64,000 bases of DNA from NCBI RefSeq assembly GCF_042681745.1, contig NZ_JBHUGF010000010.1, positions 2,790,001 through 2,854,000 of the forward strand, written 5' to 3'. The notes beneath the pieces are model-generated. The model was not told the DNA's origin, did not search any database, and saw only the letters and a list, made by a program, of their open reading frames with translations. Numbering within the stretch: the first letter of the stretch is position 1; each line of letters starts with the position of its first letter. The position numbers and the translations under genes were made by a program. This DNA comes from Saccharibacillus nicotianae. Lineage in GTDB: Bacteria > Bacillota > Bacilli > Paenibacillales > Paenibacillaceae. This document shows positions 17,706 to 27,104 of the stretch, piece by piece.

Positions 17706-19280
17706 TTAGGGCATAGATGACGTAGAAGATTGTGCTGCTCTCCACAAATCCAGTTGTTTTTGCTCTTCTGCAATTAATCGTTCAACACCTGCTGATTGTA
17801 ATTTTTGCAGAAACATCGGCAATACTTTTTGCGGATTAACCGTTCCATTGATAAGCGGACGATAATACTCTGCTAATACATTATTGATCGCTGCCACTTC
17901 TGTAGATACCGGCGCAATATTCATATTAAATCCAAGTGCAGGGGCTGGAATATTGCCACTATTAAATGCTTCATATTGCTCATACGTATCTTGTGGGTAC
18001 GATTTATCAAAATAAGAAATAAAGATATTCCCCCACATCCAGCCGTATCCATAATCATACTTCGGATTAAGATGATCTATTCCAGGCGCAGGCTCGATAT
18101 GCTTATCATCAACTTTGATATAATGAACCCCTTCTATACCATGCTTGAGTAGATTGGCAAGATAAGGATCAGTGTATAACAATTCCAAAAACATCATAGC
18201 ACGTTCAGGCTGCTGAGAAGATCGAGGAATCGCAAAAGCACCACTTTGTACATCACTTGTCTCAATTACACCTTGTCCGAGATTGACATAATCCAGATCA
18301 TAACCTAATTGATTACTTCGCTCATATACATAATTAGGTGCATACGATAGTGCTCCTGCGAAGATTTTACCTGTTTTCCAATCATTTTCTGCATCATACA
18401 TCGGATCTTTGGGCAAATAGCCTGCTTGATTCCACCGATACATCGTTTCTACAAAATGCTTAAATTCAGGTGTCGCATATTGATTAAATACTTGATGATC
18501 ATCACGCTTAAAAGCAGGTGATTCTCCAATATTAATAGCACCCGGCAAATACCAATCGCCTGCAATATGATTCATTGGAATCGAACGATATAACATTTCC
18601 GGTGTATCCAGTGGTCGTAATTGAGGTTCATGTTGATGCACAATCTGTAAAAGGGGCTCTAAATCTTCCCATGTACGAATATGATTAATTTTTAAATGGT
18701 ATTGATCTACAATATCTTTGCGCATCAGTATACCGTATTGATGTCCAATTTCTTTGTTAAGAGGTACAGCATACGTCTGATTATCAACCAGCATCCCTTT
18801 CCACAAAATAGACGGAATCGATTTTTGCATACCTACGCCATATTGCTTCAACAAATGATCAAGCGGCAAAAAAGCTCCTCTGGACACATTTGCTAAATAA
18901 TTGTTTGTCCATGAGCTAGTGAACACAAGATCGGCAGGTTGACCGGAAGCTAGAATAGCCGGTATTTTGGCTTCGAAGTCTGTTGGATTTAGTGTAATAA
19001 TCCGAATCGTTGCATTGATTTTGCGTTTTAGGTATTTATTCACTTCGTCCATCACTTTGGCTTGATCTGGCATTGGATTCGCATAATTGTAAAATACCAG
19101 TTCCGCAGGTGGAAGATCGCTTTGTGTAATCTCTTGCCCTGTCTGTACTGATTGTGAAGTTGCTGAATATAAAGTGACCTCTTGCTTACTACGCTGCTGA
19201 CAACCTGCTCCAATAAACAACAATACAGATACCACCAGAATCAAAACCATTCGGTGGTACCTGTATCTGGAATCATTCAT
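17706..19280 (-). CDS. Sugar ABC transporter solute-binding lipoprotein (LplA-like), copy 2
   Basis: An extracellular binding protein of a carbohydrate ABC importer. A short basic N-terminus and a hydrophobic segment end at Cys27 (FIGAGC), the likely lipid anchor. The mature part starts AELVFYNYANPMPDQ and ends with the region typical of LplA-like proteins (YGYGWMWGNIFISYFD; PAPALGFNMN). It is clearly a paralog of the protein at 35377-36891, with near-identical blocks such as SSWTNNYL, KEIGHQ, ENDWK and YGYGWMWGN. It is the third gene of the operon lplB-lplC-binding protein. The Trp/Tyr-rich mature region fits oligosaccharide binding. Confidence 0.9.
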   Translation of the reverse strand: MNDSRYRYHRMVLILVVSVLLFIGAGCQQRSKQEVTLYSATSQSVQTGQEITQSDLPPAELVFYNYANPMPDQAKVMDEVNKYLKRKINATIRIITLNPTDFEAKIPAILASGQPADLVFTSSWTNNYLANVSRGAFLPLDHLLKQYGVGMQKSIPSILWKGMLVDNQTYAVPLNKEIGHQYGILMRKDIVDQYHLKINHIRTWEDLEPLLQIVHQHEPQLRPLDTPEMLYRSIPMNHIAGDWYLPGAINIGESPAFKRDDHQVFNQYATPEFKHFVETMYRWNQAGYLPKDPMYDAENDWKTGKIFAGALSYAPNYVYERSNQLGYDLDYVNLGQGVIETSDVQSGAFAIPRSSQQPERAMMFLELLYTDPYLANLLKHGIEGVHYIKVDDKHIEPAPGIDHLNPKYDYGYGWMWGNIFISYFDKSYPQDTYEQYEAFNSGNIPAPALGFNMNIAPVSTEVAAINNVLAEYYRPLINGTVNPQKVLPMFLQKLQSAGVERLIAEEQKQLDLWRAAQSSTSSMP

Positions 19281-19300
19281 AACGTCCTCCTTACCTTGTG

Positions 19301-20206
19301 TTAGCCTTTGATACCACCGATCGTTAATCCTTTAACAAAGTACTTCTGGAAAAATGGGTATGCACAAAGAATCGGTGTTAACACAATAACAAGAATAGCC
19401 ATTCGTGCGCCTTCTGCTGGAATCTGTGCTATCAGCATATTGTTGGTAGCTGACGTCGCATTGCTGGTCACAAAATCTATATTAGACTGCAATTTCATTA
19501 ACATATATTGTAGACTGACTAATTTGGGATTCGTGATATACAGTTGTCCAAGGAACCAATCGTTCCAATACGTTACGAGTGTAAATAAGCCAACTGTAGC
19601 CAGTCCCGGCTTGGACAATGGAAGTACGATACGGGCAAAAATATACCACTCTCCTGCTCCATCTATTCGTGCCGCTTCTAGAATAGCTGTTTCGATAGAC
19701 TGCTGCATAAACGTTCTCAAAATAATAACATTAAACGCACTCAGTGAATACGGTAAAATCAAAATCCAGAACGTATCTGCCAGATGCAGTACATTTGTAT
19801 TTACAATATACGATGGTACTAATCCACCGTTAAATAACATCGTGAAAAATAAGAAAAATGCCATCACATTACGATAACGAAAATCACGTCGCGACAATAC
19901 ATACGAGAACAATGCAGTCACCAGTAGACTGAATAACGTTCCTATCGCTGTGACTCCGATCGTAACATACGCCGATTGTAGAATCTGATCGCCATTGCGG
20001 AACACATAACGATACGCATCCAAGCTCCATTCTGACGGCAAAAACTGATAACCTTTAGCAGACAAACTCGCTTCACTCGTAAATGAAATCGCATAAACTA
20101 AAATAATCGGAATAATACAGACCACACACAGTACAATCAAAATCAGGTTAAATACAAGATTCCAACTTTTTGGAAGCTGATTGAATTTACTAGATGTTTG
20201 TTCCAT
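19301..20206 (-). CDS. Sugar ABC transporter permease, LplC/YtcP type
   Basis: A six-helix inner-membrane permease of the MalG/LplC class. The EAA loop EAARIDGAGEWYIFARIVLP, which contacts the ATPase, is intact, and the C-terminus KYFVKGLTIGGIKG is characteristic of LplC/YtcP. The frame is open to 20296, but AAGGGGG about 8 nt before ATG 20206 (MEQTSSKF) fixes the start. It lies 16 bp after lplB and 20 bp before the binding protein, clearly one operon. No ATPase gene is present; LplBC systems usually share a general ATPase of the MsmX type. Confidence 0.93.
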   Translation of the reverse strand: MEQTSSKFNQLPKSWNLVFNLILIVLCVVCIIPIILVYAISFTSEASLSAKGYQFLPSEWSLDAYRYVFRNGDQILQSAYVTIGVTAIGTLFSLLVTALFSYVLSRRDFRYRNVMAFFLFFTMLFNGGLVPSYIVNTNVLHLADTFWILILPYSLSAFNVIILRTFMQQSIETAILEAARIDGAGEWYIFARIVLPLSKPGLATVGLFTLVTYWNDWFLGQLYITNPKLVSLQYMLMKLQSNIDFVTSNATSATNNMLIAQIPAEGARMAILVIVLTPILCAYPFFQKYFVKGLTIGGIKG

Positions 20207-20222
20207 CGAAATGCCCCCTTTT

Positions 20223-21131
20223 CTAGAACAGCGCGCTGTCTTTGTCCATTTTTTTGACGATCCAGTTGGTGATGATAACAAGCACGAATCCGACAAACGA
20301 TTGATATAAGCCTGCTGCTGCGGTCATACCGTAGTTCCCCATCGAAGTTAGGCCATTGTAGACATACGTATCAATAACCTGTGTAACAGGGTACAGAGCG
20401 CCCGAGTTATACGTTACTTGATAGAATAATCCAAAGTCGGCATAGAAAATTTTGCCGATACTTAGAATTGTCATAATAATAATGATAGGCTTGAGACAAG
20501 GAATCGTGATAAAGCGAATTTGTTGCCATTTGCTAGCGCCATCGATTGTAGCGGCTTCATAGTACTCTGGTGAAATACCTGTGATTGAAGCGAGGTAGAT
20601 AATACTGCTGTACCCTACACTTTTCCAGAAAAAGACGAAGATTAGAATGTACGGCCAATAGGTCGTTTCAGAATAGAAATTAATCGGGTGCATTCCCATA
20701 TAGGTGAGTGCTTGATTGATAATCCCTTTATCTGCACTCAGAAAAGCGTAAAAAATTAAAGCAACAATCGTCCATGATAAAAAGTAAGGCATAATGAGAA
20801 TCGTCTGATAGGTTTTGGAAAGAAATCGGTTACGAATCTCATCAAGTACAATTGCAAGTGCCACTGCGAGAATCAGTCCGAAAATAATAAACACGAAGTT
20901 GTATAATAATGTGTTACGAGTAATTAGCCAGGCATCGCCTTTGAACAGATATTCAAAGTTTTTGAATCCGATCCAGGGACTACCTAGAATACCATCGTAG
21001 AAATTATAATTTTTGAAAGCAAGGATGACTCCGAACATCGGCAAGTAGTTGAACAAAACCAGCAAGATTAATGCAGGCAATGCCATCAAAAAAAGAACTT
21101 TATTTTTACGCAATTCATACAAAAAGGTCAT
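20223..21131 (-). CDS. Sugar ABC transporter permease, LplB/YteP type
   Basis: The partner permease of LplC. It starts with a short cytoplasmic part and TM1 (FLMALPALILLVLFNYLPMF), then FGVILAFKNYNFYDGILGSP and WIGFKNFEYLF, typical of LplB. The EAA loop is EAATIDGASKWQQIRFITIP. AAAGGGG precedes the ATG. It is the first gene of the transporter operon. Upstream lie a cre-like site (21244-21258) and palindromic element A. Confidence 0.94.
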   Translation of the reverse strand: MTFLYELRKNKVLFLMALPALILLVLFNYLPMFGVILAFKNYNFYDGILGSPWIGFKNFEYLFKGDAWLITRNTLLYNFVFIIFGLILAVALAIVLDEIRNRFLSKTYQTILIMPYFLSWTIVALIFYAFLSADKGIINQALTYMGMHPINFYSETTYWPYILIFVFFWKSVGYSSIIYLASITGISPEYYEAATIDGASKWQQIRFITIPCLKPIIIIMTILSIGKIFYADFGLFYQVTYNSGALYPVTQVIDTYVYNGLTSMGNYGMTAAAGLYQSFVGFVLVIITNWIVKKMDKDSALF

Positions 21132-21243
21132 GATTGAAGTCCCCTTTCTCTCCGGTATCTCTCTTGTGTGCTTATACTTTAATTATGGACAAGAGAAGGA
21201 AAGGAAACTACGCTAAGTTCTTTAGGTTATGTGTACTTTTTTT

Positions 21244-21258
21244 AGGTAAGCGTTATCA
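21244..21258. promoter_or_regulatory. cre-like site (CcpA) upstream of lplB
   Basis: AGGTAAGCGTTATCA matches the cre consensus WTGNAANCGNWNNCW at 14 of 15 positions (second base G for T). It lies 113 bp upstream of the permease start. Confidence 0.5.
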
Positions 21259-21340
21259 AAAAGGAATTTGTGGGAGTGAAGGCGACTTGTTATGTTAGTT
21301 TGAATTACATATTTGTTGGGGAGGAAATGTGAGGTGGTTT

Positions 21341-21485
21341 GAGGCACCGCTTCGATCAAGGATTACCCTGTCGATCGCTGGTAAGACTTGGATATCTTGA
21401 TTTGACCGCCTAGCGGTCGATATCCAAGTCTTAAAGGCGAACGCTTCGCTTCTATCGGGTAATTCCTTGATCTACGCTCTATGCT
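21341..21485 (+). repeat. Palindromic intergenic element, copy A (short type)
   Basis: Outer arms ATCAAGGATTACCCT (from 21355) and GGGTAATTCCTTGAT (to 21471) enclose the core TCGATCGCTGG. The inner arms TAAGACTTGGATATC (21382-21396) and GATATCCAAGTCTTA (21419-21433) are perfect. Inside is a mini-stem GACCGC/GCGGTC. The right core AAGGCGAACGCTTCGCT and the end CTACGCTCTATGCT match the other copies. It lies between the small membrane gene and lplB. Confidence 0.8.
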
Positions 21486-21526
21486 GGGAGTATATTTGAA
21501 GGATACGTTAACAGTTTGAAGTAAGT

Positions 21527-21562
21527 AAAAAGGATACTATTCGTAGTGAACAGCATCCTTTT
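21527..21562 (-). terminator. Terminator of the secreted protein/membrane protein operon
   Basis: On the minus strand AAAAGGAT pairs with ATCCTTTTT, with inner CT/AG and TTC/GAA pairs, 3 bp downstream of the stop at 21565. Confidence 0.8.
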
Positions 21563-21564
21563 GT

Positions 21565-21804
21565 TTATTCTTTATTTAATTCTGACCAGAGTAGATAACC
21601 TATACCTATAATCAAAAAAATGATAGGAATAACTAGATTGTATGGTGTAGGCGTCCAAGTTAACATCTCTTGTATAGCAGTATTAGACATACCGCTAATA
21701 TGAAAAGTCATTGCTGATGCAACCAAAAAACGTAAACTCTGTTGTCCGATTATTAGTAATAATCCTAATGATAAAAAAATAGTTCCTGTTGCTCTTTTAT
21801 TCAA
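21565..21804 (-). CDS. Small two-helix membrane protein (79 aa)
   Basis: A membrane protein with two predicted helices (TIFLSLGLLLIIGQQSLRFL and NLVIPIIFLIIGIGYLLW) joined by an outer loop. It starts with TTG at 21804 after an AAAGGATG site. It follows the secreted-protein gene after 18 bp and is closed by a terminator, so the two are cotranscribed. No family was recognised. As the partner of a secreted protein, it could be a protection or secretion helper, which is inference only. Confidence 0.65.
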   Translation of the reverse strand: MNKRATGTIFLSLGLLLIIGQQSLRFLVASAMTFHISGMSNTAIQEMLTWTPTPYNLVIPIIFLIIGIGYLLWSELNKE

Positions 21805-21822
21805 AATTATTCATCCTTTCTA

Positions 21823-22587
21823 TTAATAAGTTGGAGCAGAAGTACTTTCTTTAAGAGAATATACACCGTCTGGTAGTGGAGAAGAAGCAGATTTTATAGC
21901 ACTATAAATATTAACATTTTGACTAGATGAACTCACTAATGAAGTTGCTCCTGTATCTGTAACACTATAAACATCAGTTTTGAATGTTCCATAAGAATAA
22001 TTCATATAAGGATAATAATCCATCCAAGCATATTTACCAGCTGGAATTGTTTGAGTAATAGTTTCGTTACCTGCATATGATCCTTCCCATGATTTTCCAC
22101 CAGTTATTCCTGCACTAACAGCATTTTTTTGCGCTCCAGCTGTGAAAGATATACTAGAAGTATACGTCTGAGTTGAAGAATAGCTTATAGATCTTGTTGC
22201 TGATACTGTACCTTCATTTCTAATAGCAACTGATATTCTTCTATTTAAATCGCTTCTTGCTACTTTAGATTTATAACTAAGTTGGTTGTATTTATAAGAA
22301 GTACTCAAACTAACAATACTTGGATACACAGGTATATCATCAGAATTACCTTTTGTGAGCATATTGGCTGTAGCAGTTTCAATAATGGATTGAGCAGTAA
22401 TTCTGTTATATTCTTCTGTAGATATATAATTAATTTCTCCGTTTGATACAGTAAATGCTTTAACTGTGTCTGCTACATTGCTCTGATTTTGAGATACTTC
22501 ACCGTTGTTAACTCCTGTTGCACCTACAAAGCTTGGAAAAACCATTACTGCACCTAAAATAAAAGTTGCTAAAGATAATCTTTTCAT
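21823..22587 (-). CDS. Secreted Ser/Thr-rich beta protein of unknown function
   Basis: A 254-residue exported protein: signal peptide MKRLSLATFILGAVMVFPSF with likely cleavage near VGA-TG. Residues about 120-200 show alternating Ser/Thr and aromatic residues (TVSATRSISYSSTQTYTSSI; SAGITGGKSWEGSYAGNE) followed by TITQTIPAGKYAWMDYYPY. This pattern recalls the insertion loop and following strand of aerolysin/ETX-MTX2-type pore formers, but no clear family motif is present. GGAGGGG precedes the ATG. The gene is more AT-rich than the sugar genes around it. It is cotranscribed with the small membrane protein. Confidence 0.7.
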   Translation of the reverse strand: MKRLSLATFILGAVMVFPSFVGATGVNNGEVSQNQSNVADTVKAFTVSNGEINYISTEEYNRITAQSIIETATANMLTKGNSDDIPVYPSIVSLSTSYKYNQLSYKSKVARSDLNRRISVAIRNEGTVSATRSISYSSTQTYTSSISFTAGAQKNAVSAGITGGKSWEGSYAGNETITQTIPAGKYAWMDYYPYMNYSYGTFKTDVYSVTDTGATSLVSSSSQNVNIYSAIKSASSPLPDGVYSLKESTSAPTY

Positions 22588-22726
22588 TATTACCCCTCCA
22601 TTTATTATGTATTATTATACATATATAAAATACCATATAATTATTGTTTTTGCTAATTATAAGCATTTTTATTATATATAGTATAAAAATAAAGAATATT
22701 TTCTAAACAGATAGATAATAAAATCA

Positions 22727-22771
22727 AAAAAAGTCGAACGCTACACCTTTGTGTATATCGTTCGACTTTTT
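22727..22771. terminator. Terminator after the alpha/beta hydrolase gene
   Basis: AAAAAGTCGAACG and CGTTCGACTTTTT form a perfect 13-bp stem, with an inner TACAC/GTGTA hairpin, just downstream of the minus-strand stop at 22775. It is symmetrical, so it could act on both strands. Confidence 0.92.
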
Positions 22772-22774
22772 CAA

Positions 22775-23707
22775 TTATTTTGTGCTATCAATAAATTTTT
22801 TCAAATCATCCGCGATAGCTTTGGATTGAGTGTAATGCAGATAATGAGTACCGTCTAATAGAACGACTTTACCATTTACTGAATTTTTGATCTGTTCTTC
22901 GTGTTGAGTTGTCCAGTTTTTAATATCAGGATCATTTTGAACTAGAAAGAAAATAACAGGTAGATTTTTAGGGAATTCTAAGCCTTGTACAGCTTTGAAA
23001 TTCGTCGGTAATAACTGTGCTTCACTTACGATGTCTGGATTCATCGTGTTTTTGAGCGTAATCATTTTAATTTGTTGTTTGGTCGCCTCATCTACATCCG
23101 GTGTCATGATCAGAGCCGGATTCAGCTTGACTAATAAACGGTAAAAGCCTGATTTTTGCAATAAACTCACCGATGCGGTATCCATCACTTCTGTCGGCTG
23201 TGTAGGGAAACTTGTATCGATTCCGGCAAAAGTAGTCACTTCATTAGGATATTTATTCACATAATCTAATCCATAGATTCCTGAAATCGAATGACCCATC
23301 AAGATGTATTTGTTAATATTCAATTGTTGCAATGCTTCATGAATCTCATTCGTGATATTGTCTACGGTACGTGGCTTGTCGGTAATATCACTTAATCCAT
23401 AACCGAATGGCTCTATAACTACTACTTTATAATTAGAAGATAGTTGCTCGATTAACGGTTTGAAATCAAGAGCTGGTGATGCTGTACCGAAGCCAGGCAA
23501 TAACACAATCGTTTGCTTACCTTCTCCTTGGATCAGTACATTCATATTTTTGCCATCTACAGCAACAGATTGTCCATATGGCTGTATTTTGCTTTGTTCT
23601 GACTTGCTGGCTACTACATTAACAACATAGACTGTCGCTAGAAAAACAACAATTAACAATACAACTACTGCGACAGCTTTGAGCATAAACTTGAATAATC
23701 TTTTCAT
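22775..23707 (-). CDS. Alpha/beta-hydrolase with N-terminal membrane anchor
   Basis: A hydrolase facing outside the cell, with one N-terminal helix (AVAVVVLLIVVFLATVYVVN). The fold is shown by IVLLPGFGTASPALDF (oxyanion region), VVVIEPFGYGLSD, the nucleophile elbow GHSISG (Ser) and the late DGTHYLHYTQ (His). The acid is probably in VQNDPDIKN. AAAGGAATG precedes the ATG. The substrate is unknown. It stands between the GH-A gene and the secreted-protein operon, with terminators on both sides, so it is probably transcribed alone. Confidence 0.88.
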   Translation of the reverse strand: MKRLFKFMLKAVAVVVLLIVVFLATVYVVNVVASKSEQSKIQPYGQSVAVDGKNMNVLIQGEGKQTIVLLPGFGTASPALDFKPLIEQLSSNYKVVVIEPFGYGLSDITDKPRTVDNITNEIHEALQQLNINKYILMGHSISGIYGLDYVNKYPNEVTTFAGIDTSFPTQPTEVMDTASVSLLQKSGFYRLLVKLNPALIMTPDVDEATKQQIKMITLKNTMNPDIVSEAQLLPTNFKAVQGLEFPKNLPVIFFLVQNDPDIKNWTTQHEEQIKNSVNGKVVLLDGTHYLHYTQSKAIADDLKKFIDSTK

Positions 23708-23827
23708 AAATTCATTCCTTTAATTCTAATTTGATACATATGTATATCATTATTTAATTATAAAGCATTGCTTCGTAGTTATCCAATTTCTTGTTATACG
23801 AAGTAATTTACATATATTCATATAAAA

Positions 23828-23857
23828 AAAGAGATTACCTCTACAGGTAATCTCTTT
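23828..23857 (-). terminator. Terminator after the GH-A gene
   Basis: On the minus strand AAAGAGATTACC and GGTAATCTCTTT form a perfect 12-bp stem followed by more T, about 45 bp after the stop at 23900. Confidence 0.9.
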
Positions 23858-23899
23858 GCAAACTATACAGTCATTGCACCGCCTAAGAGTGTATACTGC

Positions 23900-26800
23900 T
23901 TATTCTGTCACCTCAATATTCACTTCTTCTGGACGATAAATAGTAGTAATCGTACCTGTAGTATCAGTAGCGAACATCACTGTACGTTCGGCATCTAATA
24001 CAAAATTATAGATTTTATTGCTAATCGGATCTTGCACTTGAATTGGAGCATTCACTCCATATTCAGATACAAAAATATATAGATTACCTTTATCGAAAGA
24101 CAATTTGCGTCCATAGACACCTGATAATTCATCGCCTTGCAACCATTCCAGTTCAGTCGATACTTCTGCTTCTGCTAACGCATATTCATACAGAGCAATC
24201 TGAGTTTCTGTACGATCACTTAGTTCGATAGGCAGTGGGCTCCAGATGATTTTACCTTTGCCGATAGTTACATTTTTTACTTGAGCAATACCGGTTAACG
24301 GTGCTTGTTTGACTAATTCTGCAATTCGTTTACGGCTGAATGATACAGGTAATACTTCTTCACCTAATTGTAATGCTTCTTCACGACGTACATTTGATAA
24401 AGGAGCACTCTCCGTCACTTCACTTAAACGATCGGTATATTGCCAGTATTCATCCAATGCTAATGGGCCTGTAAATAGTAAAGTACTGCCATGCTCTTCT
24501 ACATAATCTAGCAATTGCTGAAGGGCTGCTGTTTGGAAATTATGAGGGCTGGATACGATAATTAATTTCGGTGCATCACCTGTCGTTAATTCATGTAAAT
24601 GGTATTCGCCAAATGCATGCGCATGTACATTCAATTCATACGATAACGTACGAATCAATTTGGTTGTTGCATCATGAGCTAATTTGCGATTGGATAGATC
24701 ATTAGAATATGGGAAAACAACAGCTACTTCTTCCAATTGACGATTTTCAAATAGATCACGAGTTGCCGCCATAAAACGTCCGAAATCATACGACACATCG
24801 GCTTCTGGCTTTTCTGTTCCATCTGCTCGTACAGCCCCGATATGAGATTCATTCACATTATGCATATAGAAATTAATATTCCAGATCCATTGTACAGCCC
24901 CTGCTCCACCTGTTGAAAAAGCATAAGCGTATTTGCGTTCTAAAATATACTTCAATTCGTTTTCACTACGTTTGGCTTTACCCTCTGGTGTCTCAATATA
25001 CATAATTCCTGTTTCTTGGATCAGGTTCGGCTTTTGCGGTGTCTTGGTGAAAATGCCATCCCACACGAGATCATCCATTTCCCACCATGAGTGTACGGTT
25101 GTATAATCGACAGTCTCTGCATATAGCAATGGCGATGGACGTTGCCCTGCTAATCCTTCATCCTGCCCTACAGTGACTAACTGCTTGGGTTGAATACTTT
25201 GGATCATACGCGTCAAATCTGTCGCCCAGCGATTGTGCATATCCATTGTAAATAGATTATAGTCCAGCCAACGAGTTCCTTTTTTCGGATGAATCGATGT
25301 AGGGTTATAGCTAATATCATCGACATGAACTGGATATACCGCATCAAAGTTTGGTAATTCTTCCGGTGTCATATTCCAGCGTTCTTGCACTCTGGTAATA
25401 TCGCTATCATAACGCTTTTCCACCCATTCTTTGTACGCTGCAATCTCAAATTCATCATATACCGGTTGCGGGCCTGAAAATGGAATATCTGGATTGAACA
25501 TCGATGGTTCATTGATCAGATCCCAATGAATATTGGATGTGTGACGATGACGGGTGACAATCGCTGAGATAAAACGCTTCTGCGCTTCTACACTGCGTGG
25601 ATCAAGATACGGGTTAACCCCTTCCCAAGCTTCCGGTGTAAAAGCAAAAAAGTTAAATGTTAATTCATGACCATGCTTTTTACTTGTCAAAATAAACGCA
25701 TCGATTGCGCGCATTACTTCTTCATACGGATGACCATCGACAAACATCACATGTCGCCAAGCACTCCATACCCCTGTACGCAGATAGTTAATGCCTGCAT
25801 GTTTCATCTGTGCCATATCTTTATCCCAGACTGCCGCATTCGGTAAAAATAAAAATTTACGTGCTACATCTGACGTCATATACGTCATACCCACAATCGG
25901 TAATGGACGACCTTCTTTGCGGAAATAATCGCGATCAGCTGTTAACATTTCACCTGTTGCCAAAAAGTCTGCATCAAATCCCCAGAATCCTTGATGAATT
26001 GTACGAATCTCACCGGATGGTGAAGTGATCGTTCCTTCCAAGCGATAATATCCAGCTTCAATCGTAATCTCAACAGGTAAGCGTACAATATCCAGTTCAC
26101 GAGAAGCAGAGATTGTTACTTCTTTTGTCCAGACGTCTGTAAATTGACCGGATAACGCCTGGTCTTCTTTAGCCACTTGTAGGTGGAATGTCCATTCTCC
26201 GCTAATATCTGCACTGGTCGAATGACGTTGCAACGATTGTAATTGAATCGTGAGTGTTGGACGCTCGCCCGGTTCATAGCTTGCATAGTTAGGTTTTACC
26301 CAGATTTCAGTAACCCCTTTGGCTGCAAATTCGCCCCACTTGGAAATAGCTTCAATACCTTTTTCCCAGAAAGAAGCTCCTGCTAATTGGTTGACAAATA
26401 CCCAGCGTCCACCAGCATAAGCGCCTTTGGTATTTTCGAGCAAAATAGCAGGCGCGGCTACTTCACGTCCGTCTTTAGAGATTCCTTTAAGTAGCGGATA
26501 AATATGAGCATCCATCGGCCCACTGGAACCACCTTGTGCAGGATGGTCATTAGCTTTGGTTACATGAAGAGCAAATCCCCATGTGCTCTGACGCTCAAAT
26601 AAAGATTCTTGTCCTGCAAACAATGGAAAATCAGTACTTGCTTTATAATGATCGATCGGTGTCACTTCTACAGGCAACACTTCATTAATATTCAATATTT
26701 GGTGATACGCTGTTTGTTCGTGTTCAGCTTTCCATCCATCTGCTGTTTCATTCACAGGGGTACGGAAAGGAATACCGCCCATATGTACAAATCCTTTGCT

Positions 26801-27028
26801 GTCATTTAAATGATTATGAATCGCTGTCCATGCTTGTTTGGGAAAGTAACTGCCATGCAGATGAATAAACAAATCTGCTTGCGTAAGCGCTTTAGAAAGT
26901 TCGCTAGCTGTAACCACTGTGCCTTGCTTATGCAGTTCTGTTAGCTGTTGTTCATTTGGGCGTTGTCCATCAAAAGGAAAAGCAGGATCATAAAAAATAA
27001 CAGTATGAAGCTTAGAAATTAAAGTCAT
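23900..27028 (-). CDS. Large clan GH-A glycoside hydrolase (beta-galactosidase/beta-mannosidase-like)
   Basis: A 1042-residue glycosidase without a signal peptide, so it acts in the cytoplasm on imported sugar. Residues 1-125 look like a GATase1-like domain (IFYDPAFPFDGQ, LFIHLHGSYFP). Beta-sandwich modules follow (about 230-350), then a TIM barrel with acid/base Glu507 (WDLINEPSMF) and probable nucleophile Glu672 (NLIQETGIMYIE). A second Rossmann-like domain (about 760-870) resembles the trimerisation domain of GH42 enzymes. The start is ATG 27028 after AAGGAG, 18 bp inside the longer frame. Beside alpha-mannosidases, a beta-mannoside or N-glycan core substrate is plausible. The exact family is unclear. 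Confidence 0.82.
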   Translation of the reverse strand: MTLISKLHTVIFYDPAFPFDGQRPNEQQLTELHKQGTVVTASELSKALTQADLFIHLHGSYFPKQAWTAIHNHLNDSKGFVHMGGIPFRTPVNETADGWKAEHEQTAYHQILNINEVLPVEVTPIDHYKASTDFPLFAGQESLFERQSTWGFALHVTKANDHPAQGGSSGPMDAHIYPLLKGISKDGREVAAPAILLENTKGAYAGGRWVFVNQLAGASFWEKGIEAISKWGEFAAKGVTEIWVKPNYASYEPGERPTLTIQLQSLQRHSTSADISGEWTFHLQVAKEDQALSGQFTDVWTKEVTISASRELDIVRLPVEITIEAGYYRLEGTITSPSGEIRTIHQGFWGFDADFLATGEMLTADRDYFRKEGRPLPIVGMTYMTSDVARKFLFLPNAAVWDKDMAQMKHAGINYLRTGVWSAWRHVMFVDGHPYEEVMRAIDAFILTSKKHGHELTFNFFAFTPEAWEGVNPYLDPRSVEAQKRFISAIVTRHRHTSNIHWDLINEPSMFNPDIPFSGPQPVYDEFEIAAYKEWVEKRYDSDITRVQERWNMTPEELPNFDAVYPVHVDDISYNPTSIHPKKGTRWLDYNLFTMDMHNRWATDLTRMIQSIQPKQLVTVGQDEGLAGQRPSPLLYAETVDYTTVHSWWEMDDLVWDGIFTKTPQKPNLIQETGIMYIETPEGKAKRSENELKYILERKYAYAFSTGGAGAVQWIWNINFYMHNVNESHIGAVRADGTEKPEADVSYDFGRFMAATRDLFENRQLEEVAVVFPYSNDLSNRKLAHDATTKLIRTLSYELNVHAHAFGEYHLHELTTGDAPKLIIVSSPHNFQTAALQQLLDYVEEHGSTLLFTGPLALDEYWQYTDRLSEVTESAPLSNVRREEALQLGEEVLPVSFSRKRIAELVKQAPLTGIAQVKNVTIGKGKIIWSPLPIELSDRTETQIALYEYALAEAEVSTELEWLQGDELSGVYGRKLSFDKGNLYIFVSEYGVNAPIQVQDPISNKIYNFVLDAERTVMFATDTTGTITTIYRPEEVNIEVTE

Positions 27029-27104
27029 AATAATCTCCTTCATCATTGATATTGGATTGAATTGGATTGGAATAAAACTGGATTGGAACGTTTCGGATGC
27101 TAAA

